Below, in pieces: positions 56,223-64,000 of a stretch of 64,000 bases of DNA. The translations under genes were made by a program, and so were the position numbers. Source of the stretch: Madurella fahalii (Eukaryota > Ascomycota > Sordariomycetes > Sordariales); assembly GCA_029876055.1 (NCBI GenBank), contig CM056878.1:372001-436000 (forward strand), read 5' to 3'. The notes below the pieces were generated by a model. The model was given only the letters and a program-made list of their open reading frames with translations. It searched no databases and was not told the origin of the DNA. Position 1 is the first letter of the stretch. The number at the start of each line of letters is the position of its first letter.

Positions 56223-58228
56223 CTGCGAGGCGGGAGTCAAGCGAGTTAGTACATCGTAGCGAGCGAACGATGCGGAAATGAGTGGGGGAGGAGTAAAGGG
56301 AGATGAGTAGGATAGAAGAGAGTGAAGGGACTTGCTTGATTTTGGCACATAGGGAGGTATCTAGAGCAGCTCACTCTCTTTCCTCTTCCTAATTTGGAAC
56401 ACGGGAACCCCAACGAGGAAGACGAGGCTAGTGGAGCTACGTCCGAGCCTGGTGACGTACAGGTTCGCTAAACCGGGCACTATCAGTAGTGGATATAACT
56501 CTGATAGTACAGTACATACAGCACGCCATTCAGATATCATCTTTTTTAGGGGATGAGCTCCCGGGCCTGAAACTATCGTCGCAAGAGATCTCCTTCCCTT
56601 CTTACGATACACCTTACTCAATATGTATTCCCGAGATTGCGGGACTATTTATATATCATGCTGTAATCTACCTGTAGATCTAGGAAGGGATCATTAATCA
56701 CGCTATAACTGTAAGTTAAACCCCTTTCGGTTTTATGCACTGATTGAAATTATTTCAGATTAATGAAGATAGATATACTGTCCGTTGGGGGTATCCATCT
56801 GGTCTCGTCACCAAGGTACGCTAACGGACTCATCCATGCAAATCAGAGATCCGCCACTGCCAACAGGTTCATCTTTACTAACGAACTTGGTGGGAAGGAC
56901 ATCAAGACGAACCTGTGGGAAATCTACAAACAATCTACCCCAATGCCGCTATTAGTATCTCGCCTATGCATGAAGCACACGATAATCTTGGGTAGCAGCA
57001 GGATCAAGAATTGTCTCCACCAGTTCCAATCGCGATTTTCGAGGCCCGAAATGCAAAAGCCTCGAAAGGGAAAGACGTCGACAGGGATCTTGGTCCGCTC
57101 GAGGATCCCGGAAGACACGAGGAAACCGTTAATGACGCCCATATTTCGTGTCCGGACTTGCTCCAGCCTCCAATTCAGGGATTGGAAGCGGAAGCACTGG
57201 AGATGACGGAATCTAAGAGTTATAATATTACCGAGGAAGATGAAGTTCGCAGAAGGTTCTCTAAAACGAGTACAATATTCTCGGGCGGGTTCGAGAAGTA
57301 AATGACCCAAAGTCCCCATCACGGCCATATCGAAGATAATGGCCAGAATGCGGAACGGGCAACAATCACCTAGGAAGAAACCTCGAGCCGGTGAGGTACT
57401 AGCTACCGCAACTCGGTCCTATCTGATGCAGGTCAGCGATCGAAAAGCCTTGTGGCACTTTGCAGAGGCGAAATCGGCTTCCCGTAAAAAGCGACCTGCT
57501 GAACAGCTCATCTTCTACTCCATGTTCATTGCCTGCTAACTTTGACGGCCGTTTTCCCGCCACCCGGGTCGGGCGGCGGTAATTCTGGTGCGGCGTGCAC
57601 ATTCTGAGATGTAATGCGGAAAGGGCCACGCTTTTCGTTTGAACATTGATGTTGTGGTTTTGCACTACGGAACCGGCCGCGGGGCGCGCCGCGTTCTTCA
57701 TTGATGCGGCTTTTGTCGTCGCCGGGCGGCCTACTAGAGCCGCGGACGTTGGAGCCAGGAACGGGATCCGGCTAAAAGGGAACTCGAGGTTAGCGTACGC
57801 GTTCTCTGACCTTGGATCTTGTATGTGGGTGGAGCCCTGGCGTTTCAGACGGCACGTCGGGAGATCAGCGGCTGTTGGGCCCGGGATGCTCTGTGGGGAG
57901 CGAACCGGTAATTGGTGGGAAGACGGGGAGGGCAGAGCCGGGGCTAGGTTCCAGGTTTGTGAGCGAGGTGATCACCATGGCAAGATGCCGGGTTTGGTAG
58001 TTCGGAAGGAGAAGTTCTTCAAGATGAAAAGTGCGAAGAGGGGATGCGCCACGCAAATGTGGTTTGTGGGGTTTGTTTTGAGTTCGACTGAGGCCAGCGG
58101 AGAAATCCTGAATTAAACTGTTGTTAAAATGGAGGCTAATTACACGTTAAATACCTACGGGACCGCCCGCTCATCGTAAATGGCGCAGGTACATCTGCAC
58201 AACCATCTTTCGAACCCCTTGGGACACG
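56223..58228. other. Two-kilobase region without a supported gene
   Basis: Several frames of 60-156 codons occur on both strands, for example 57646-58116 (+) and 56924-57328 (-). None has recognisable motifs or paired splice signals. Confidence 0.4.
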
Positions 58229-60319
58229 ATGGGCTCGGTCTGGTGGACGACCACCTTGACGCTCGTATTTGCAGCCGGTGTTGTTGCTGGGCCGCAGCGA
58301 CGACCACGCCAGTTACCATGGCCGGATCCGGTGCCAGCCGAGTCGGTCGGTCCCCTTGACTGGTCTACGATACGATCGTCGGCCTATGCTTCATCGATGG
58401 GCCGAGTGAGTAGCGGGAAACCCCTCTCAAACAATAAGGCGACAGCCGGCAGCAGTGATACGGCCGCGCGACCCCCGGCTGTCGACTGGAGGAATCGATC
58501 GGGGGTAAACTACATCACAACTCCACAAGACCAGGGAGGTTGCCAGAGTTGTTGGGCCTTTGCCGTGGCAGCCCTGATCGAATCCATGGTCCGCATCGAG
58601 CACGGCGTTTGGAGCAAGCGCAGCGAAGCCGATGTGCACGACGGCGTAGGAGCAGCATGCGAGAGCACCGGGAATGCCGAAGAAACCCTAGCTTACGTTG
58701 CCGGGATGGGCTACCAGTTCATCAATGAAACTGACCCCATACGCCCAGGCATCGCAGACTGGCCGTGCGATCCGTATGAGGCGACCTTGCATCCCTATCT
58801 CCACTGCGACGATAGGACGGGCCGGACCACACACATTCCGTTCTACCAGGCTCTGGGGACCATTGACGACCAGAAAAAGTGGCTAGACGAGTACGGGCCC
58901 CTGGTTGCGACGTTCATCCTCTACAACGACTACTCCTCGTGGAAACCGGCGAACCCCGGCACGGTCTATCAGCATGACGGTGTGTCAGCGTCAACGGGAA
59001 ACCATCTCGCGCTCATTGTTGGATACGACGACACCAAGCGAGCGTGGGTCATCAAAAATTCGTGGGGAAAAGGATGGGGAGAGAACGGGTTTATTTACTT
59101 TGGGTATGTCTTCCTCGAACCCAGTTGGGACATTTCCCAGGTCTAACATTGGATCGACGGCAGCTACGACGTCGCCAACATTGACATATGGACTAAATAC
59201 GGCGTGGCAAATGTGAATCCCGATCCCTGGACACGGAAACGGCACCAAAGCGGCAGCATGATGCAGTCCGGGAACGGGGAGACGCACCGCAACTTCGAGT
59301 TGCTCGTCGCTGACCCTAACACGGCCAGATTTACCCATGTCTCACGAGATGGTGATTCCATGGAATGGAGCATCGTTTCCGAGGTTCAAGCTGGCAATGC
59401 AAAGTTCATTGGCCAGCCAGCAATCGTCGGGACCTCTTTCAACCGGGACTTTCATGCCGTTGGCGCCGATGAAAACGGCGCTCTGCAGCAATGGGTTTAC
59501 AGCCAATCCGAGAAGAAGTGGTCTAAGGTATCAACGATCCAAGACAGAAATATCGATGGCTTCCCTGGTATGGTACAGGGCGACAGTTCTGAGCTAGTGG
59601 TGGTTGTCAAGCATTCCGACGGGACACTAAATGAAGTAAGCCTTGATTTTCCTCACAGTTTTTGCCTGGGAAACCGAGGCTGACCGCCAAAGTGGCAACA
59701 ATCTCCCAATCAGACAACCTGGACTCTGGTAACTCCCCGGATTGCGAGCGGGATCTCGCAGAGCGGTCCGGCGCTGGTGCAGTCCAATGTCGGGTTGGAT
59801 ATGTACGACCCCAAAAGCAGTTCCCGGGGCAACCTGTACACGGTGGCCGTCCGGGCTGACGGCAAGCTGCAAATGTTTTGGCGTGAGGGGCGGTCTAACG
59901 CCGCATGGGCCGCGGGCGAGGTGTTTGGCTCGGACATCCCGGCCGACACGCCAGCGGTCATGATCCAGGACTATTTCAACACTGCGAACGAGACCAGTGT
60001 TGGGGGATTTCAGCTTGCTGTGGCCGTGAAGGGTAGCGTGCAGCACTGGGAAAGAGTCAACGATGATCTTCACATGAAAGCACCGTCGGGGGATGGCGAG
60101 GGCAAGTGGCGGATGGTGGAATCTGCCGGGGACGGGGTCAAGCATGTGTGGAGCTTGGTTCAAGGGAGCTTCAGCCAGAAGATGCACATGATTACAGAAG
60201 GGATCGATGGAAGGATTTCGTACTGGGAATGGGATGGGACATGGGCGGTTGTGAAGGAGCTGCCCACGTTGCGTGACGCATCATCTTGGGCAAGATCGGA
60301 GGCCGTCAGCGGCGGGTAA
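58229..60319 (+). CDS. Secreted papain-like protease with C-terminal lectin/propeller-like region
   Basis: Three exons (58229-59103, 59164-59635, 59693-60319) give 657 residues. A signal peptide (MGSVWWTTTLTLVFAAGVVAG) and a short pro-region precede the papain (C1) domain, starting PPAVDWRN. Catalytic set: Q102 in DQGGCQSCWAF, Cys108, His259 in GNHLALIVGYDD and Asn277 in WVIKNSWGKGWGENGF. The first intron splits FG/YDVANIDIW. The C-terminal 360 residues consist of repeated beta-rich units with ARFTHVSRDGDSMEWSIV, DFHAVGADENGALQQWVYS and KHVWSLVQGSFSQKMHMI, resembling a glycan-binding propeller; the exact fold is inferred. Expected to be secreted. The last acceptor could alternatively be at 59658. 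Confidence 0.85.
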
Positions 60320-61372
60320 TTAGACAGTTAGTGCAATAGAGAGATCTCTAATAGAAAACCAGAGTTAATTCCAAAAGAACATATCGCTTCCCGAGGGGCA
60401 GGAAAATAATCAAGCGCGAACGTAAGGTACCTAAGGTATCTAGCCCGCAATGAAGGAAATGTAATAGAGAACTGAAGCACCTTCTCGGGTTGTACGGTTG
60501 ACCTAGGTGGCCGAATCTTCCCTCGACAGGATACAGACAACCCACCTTCTTTCGTCTCATGTCCAAACGATCATCTCACTCGGCAAACCCGGTGAATCAA
60601 TAGGGATGCCGCAGCCTCGGGTTGATAATTAATTAGATTGCAGATGGATCTGGCAGTGCGAATCCCCAGAGACAGGTTGGCTCGTTCGACCCCACCTTAG
60701 TCTGTTACGCTTCTTCATCTTTCCCTCTTTTATCCTTCTTTCTTTTTCTTCCGGACCTTTTTCGCCTGCTGCCCTGCATACGGTCGATGCGAGAGGCTTA
60801 CCGTTTCTGGAAAGCCGAGTAAAACACCGCCGAGGGATCGTGAACGCAAAAGCCACTTGCTGCGCTAACGATAGCAAGACAGAAGCCAGGTGGCATCAGC
60901 CGACTGTATACATTACACTCATGGTTGGCGAAAAGAGAGGGTACACGCGTTGGAGATATGGGAATGTATTTCCCAATGTGGTATTCTTCTTTACTTTTTA
61001 GACGTTAAATGGGGGCAACTGGAAAACTTCACGCTAATTATCACTGGAAAGATTTGCACCACTGCAATTACATCTCGCTCTTCATTTTCTCGCCCGTCCG
61101 ATATCCCTAGCATATGATACCAGCTTCCTGTAACATACAGAAATTGAGGTCCGAGTACAGCAGGCACTGTACATAGTACCTAAGAGTGGCTGCAGCATGA
61201 GCGGGGCCCGCCGTGACACTTGGGCGCGCTAAGACATAACACAAAAAAGCACCTCAGACAGCGCATTCCGCCGCTCCGTGCTACTTACACTTCCATTTAC
61301 TGATCCATCGCGTGTATCTCTTGTCGAAAAAAACCACATAGTCCAAGGAACGACGAACGGAGAGAAACAGCC
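60320..61372. other. Intergenic
   Basis: Upstream region of the flavin-reductase-like gene. The open frames are short. No RNA gene is seen. Confidence 0.45.
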
Positions 61373-62182
61373 ATGCTCTACCTGCCCGGCAAAACCCCCC
61401 ACAACCTCCCCTTCGACCCCTTCAAAGCCTGCGTGGTCCCGCGGCCCATCGGCTGGATCTCCACCACCTCCTCCCCGGAGTCCGACGAAGACGGCGGCAA
61501 CAGCGGCAACAGCGACAACAGCAGCGGCGGCGGAAACAAGCGCCAGCCGACGCACAACCTCGCGCCCTTCTCGCAGTTCTGCCCCCTCAACTTCGACCCG
61601 CCGCTGCTCCTCTTCTCGGCCAACCAGACGCCGGGGGGCCGGCAGAAGGACACGGTGCGCAACGCCGAGGCGACGGGCAAGTTCGGCTTCAGCCTGGCGA
61701 CGTACGCGCTGCGGGAGCAGGTCAACGCGACGGCGGAGCCGGTGGCGCCGGGCGTCGACGAGTTCGCCCGCGCCGGCCTCGCCAAGGCCTTCTCCACCCG
61801 CCTGCCCGGCGACGGCGCCAACCCGGTGCCCCTCGTCGCCGCCAGCCCCGTCCGCTTCGAGTGCGTCTACCACGCCACCCTCCGCATCCCCGGCCGCCCC
61901 GCCGCCCCCATGGCCGCCGTCGACGTCGTCGTCGGCCGGGTCGTCGCCGTCCACATTGCCGACTGGGCTCTGGATGAGCGCGGCCGGGTGGATCTCGCGA
62001 GGATCAAGCCGATCGCCAGGTGCGGGTATTACGAGTATGCGGTCGTGGGTGGGGAGGGTACGATTTTTGAGATGGTGATTCCCGGCGACGACGAGGCGAC
62101 GTTGGCGGGGCTGGAGGGGAGTTCGGAGAGGGTGGCGCGGTGGAGGAAGGGGAATAGTAGGAAGGGAGGGGCGAAGTTGTGA
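61373..62182 (+). CDS. Flavin-reductase-like (FMN split-barrel) protein
   Basis: Single exon, 269 residues. The start LPFDPFKACVVPRPIGWISTTS, HNLAPFSQFCPLNFDPPLLLFSAN, KDTVRNAEATGKFGFSLATYALREQVN and the final HIADWALDERGRVDLARIKPIARCGYYEYAVV are the hallmark segments of the flavin reductase-like/flavoredoxin family, which binds FMN. A Ser/Gly/Asn-rich insert (EDGGNSGNSDNSSGGGN) sits between the first two strands. The gene is very GC-rich with C/G-ending codons. It ends 176 bases from the stop of the neighbouring FAD oxidoreductase (convergent). The substrate is unknown. Confidence 0.88.
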   Translation: MLYLPGKTPHNLPFDPFKACVVPRPIGWISTTSSPESDEDGGNSGNSDNSSGGGNKRQPTHNLAPFSQFCPLNFDPPLLLFSANQTPGGRQKDTVRNAEATGKFGFSLATYALREQVNATAEPVAPGVDEFARAGLAKAFSTRLPGDGANPVPLVAASPVRFECVYHATLRIPGRPAAPMAAVDVVVGRVVAVHIADWALDERGRVDLARIKPIARCGYYEYAVVGGEGTIFEMVIPGDDEATLAGLEGSSERVARWRKGNSRKGGAKL

Positions 62183-62358
62183 AGGACTGTTTGCTTTTTT
62201 TTTTTTTTTTCCCCTCTTTTTTTTTCTCTTCTAGGTGCTGACTATTGCTTGTTTGTCGAGGCTCGTAGTCGGCTTGGACAAATTCCCCAACTCTATATTT
62301 TTACTATTTACTAGTATTACTACTAATTACCACCAGCATCATCTTGCCACAATGATAT
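62183..62358. other. Poly-T tract between convergent genes
   Basis: ttt runs at 62193-62228 followed by AT-rich sequence, probably the 3' end and polyadenylation region of both genes. Confidence 0.5.
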
Positions 62359-64000
62359 TTAAATGTCGAACCCTCCAGCTAAATCCATGATCCTGTCAGG
62401 GTCGATTTGGTCCCTGATGGCCTTGAGCCGAGCGGCATTCTGTGGCCCGTAGAGCTCGTTTGCCGTGGTGCCGGAGATGGCATAGTTAGGGTAGTACGTG
62501 AAAGTGTCCCGGTAGATGCCGTCGTCGATGGCTACCTGCTTGAGCGTGTCGATGGCCTGGCGCATGCGGGCGTGCCACCACTCGTCCTCGGCAGGGTTGG
62601 CCCAGGCAAAGTAGAGGTTGAGCTTGGGTAGGTAGTCACAGTCAACAGGCGTGTCGGCGGGAGAATGGCATGGATAGATTGGGCTTACAGGAAGGGGAGA
62701 GTCGGCATGCGGGAACGCACCCTCGGTAGCGTGTTCACCATATGGCGTGAATGGCTCAATATCAAAACTAAGTGTCGTGCCGCTGTGAAGGGCAGCAATT
62801 TTGCCGATTTCCTGTAACCCGCGGTGATAACTGGTTAGCACGGTCCTTCTTTCATCGGATTTGTGGTTCGCGTACATCGGCCTCGTGCTTGACGGCCTCC
62901 AAGAAGCGCTCGGACAGTTCCGAGGTGGAAAGAGTTGCGAAGGTACCTCTGGCGTTCAGAACGAGGTAAGCGGGGAAGCTGGCAATGAGCGACGTGAAGG
63001 TCTTTGTCCCAACGTTACTGAGAACGTGCGGGATGCCGTCGAACAGGTCAAAACTTGGCGGCTTCTCTGGGCCATCGTAGAAGAAGAGCGCTAGGGCTGA
63101 AGTGGCCAGGGGACCGCCCTCAATCGTAGTGATGAGCCCGGCTTTCGGGTCATGGTTATCGTAGAAGAAGTGCTTGGTTGCGTTGAGCACCTCGGGGACC
63201 GAGCTTGACGGATACATCCGAAGTCCGCCCTGGACAATATCAGTGTGCTGCTAGTAGTGTAATAGATTTTGTTGGCAGACATACATAGACCTTGGGAGGC
63301 TGTGGGTGAGTGTAGAATTCGCCCGAGGTTACGATGCCAAAGCGGTTCATACCCCCCTTGAGAGCGAAAAAGAGGTCCTTGTTATGGGTCTGGGAGGCGG
63401 TGGTGATCGTCCCATTCTAAATAACCTTACCGTCAGTGGAGCCAACCGAGGCAACGAAAAGCACACATACCGGAAGGACTACTGTCACACTATTGAGCGT
63501 GTCAGAAGTCAAGCCTATGCCAAATGGAGATTAGAAATGGTACAGTTATCTCAACTTCGTCAGCTAACAGCTCACCATATTGATTTGTTTTCCTAACACT
63601 AAGTCAGCAAACCGATTCAGATTGACGCAGGCATAACCCTTGGCTTTAGCGTACCACGAGTAGCCCCCGCCGAGAGTGAATCCGCCCACGCCAGGACCAA
63701 TAACCCTGCCGCCAACGACATTGACCCCATGAGGCTCCAGATAGTCGAACACATCCTTCCACGCCTGGCAAGGATTCAGTAAGCGCGGAAACCGCAGGGA
63801 TATCCGGTCGTCTTACCGCGCCAAACCCAATTCTAATCGTCTTCTTGTCATCCGACAGCTGCATGTGGTTCAGGTTGTCGAGCGAGATGTGCACTCCCTT
63901 GGTGCTAGAGAAGCCCGGGTTCGACGCGTGTCCGCCCGATTGAATGGCAAACGGAGTGCGTGAGGCGGCCACAACCCGCAGGACCCACGACACATCCTCG
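62359..64000 (-). CDS. FAD-linked oxidoreductase (BBE-type), 5' end outside the window
   Basis: Six exons are visible (64000-63817, 63764-63638, 63514-63471, 63416-63285, 63229-62876, 62811-62359), all in phase. FAD-binding motifs: FAIQSGGHASNPGFSS, with the His expected to bind FAD covalently, and VNVVGGRVIGPGVGGFTLGGG. The position often occupied by a second, cysteinyl flavin link carries no Cys here. Next are GLTSDTLNSVTVVLP/NGTITTAS, KDLFFALKGGMNRFGIVT, and a BBE-type end (YYPNYAISGTTANELYGPQNAARLKAIRDQIDP). Such enzymes oxidise sugars, alkaloids or polyketides and are usually secreted; a signal peptide would lie right of the window. A cluster role with the flavin reductase is possible. 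Confidence 0.88.

Noticed and set aside
57646..58116. 156-codon plus-strand frame
   Set aside because: No recognisable motif and no conserved start context; random composition.

Overview
The window looks like nuclear DNA of a filamentous ascomycete (Pezizomycotina, most likely Sordariomycetes). Coding regions are broken by short introns of about 50-120 nt with GT...CTAAC/CTAAT...AG signals. The gene content is also typical: a HET-domain protein, an esterase-NACHT STAND protein, a fungal_trans-type transcription factor, DUF2855 and DUF6604 proteins, and a pogo-type transposon relic. Exon models below were built by hand from splice signals and reading phase; no alignments or searches were run.

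Layout. 0-5.4 kb: a kynureninase cut by the left edge, a HET-domain gene split by an in-frame stop, and a DUF2855 protein with a poly-Ser tract. 6.3-21.4 kb: an accessory island of incompatibility / regulated-cell-death type genes. It holds a caspase-like domain fused to a CorA-like membrane module, a stand-alone SesB-like serine esterase, a paralogue with cysteine in place of the nucleophile serine, a SesB-like esterase-NACHT protein whose usual C-terminal repeat domain is replaced by an acidic VEE repeat, and a small coiled-coil protein built from a duplicated unit. 22-29 kb: a Lys/Glu-rich coiled-coil protein and two membrane proteins. 29.7-31.6 kb: a degenerate fungal_trans transcription factor. 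33.2-35.9 kb: a gene fusing a fungal STAND N-terminal (Helo-like) domain to a complete Rho-type GTPase without a CAAX box. 36-44 kb: gene-poor DNA with minisatellites, a small secreted Thr-rich protein, a C2H2 factor and a pogo-like relic. 44.7-53 kb: a membrane protein and two broken genes (retropepsin-like, DUF6604). 54-64 kb: an all-helical protein with a clear TATA promoter, a broken membrane-protein exon, a secreted papain-like protease with a C-terminal lectin/propeller-like region, a flavin-reductase-like protein and an FAD-linked oxidoreductase cut by the right edge.

How it fits together. The 2-21 kb stretch and the 33-36 kb gene combine domains known from fungal NLR-type systems: HET, caspase-like, SesB-like esterase, NACHT and the Helo-like N-domain. 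It is a plausible allorecognition/immunity island; a joint function is inference. Several neighbours carry premature stops explained by C-to-T (or G-to-A) changes, and a transposon relic shows the same change. This suggests past RIP-like mutation of accessory genes next to intact multi-exon genes.
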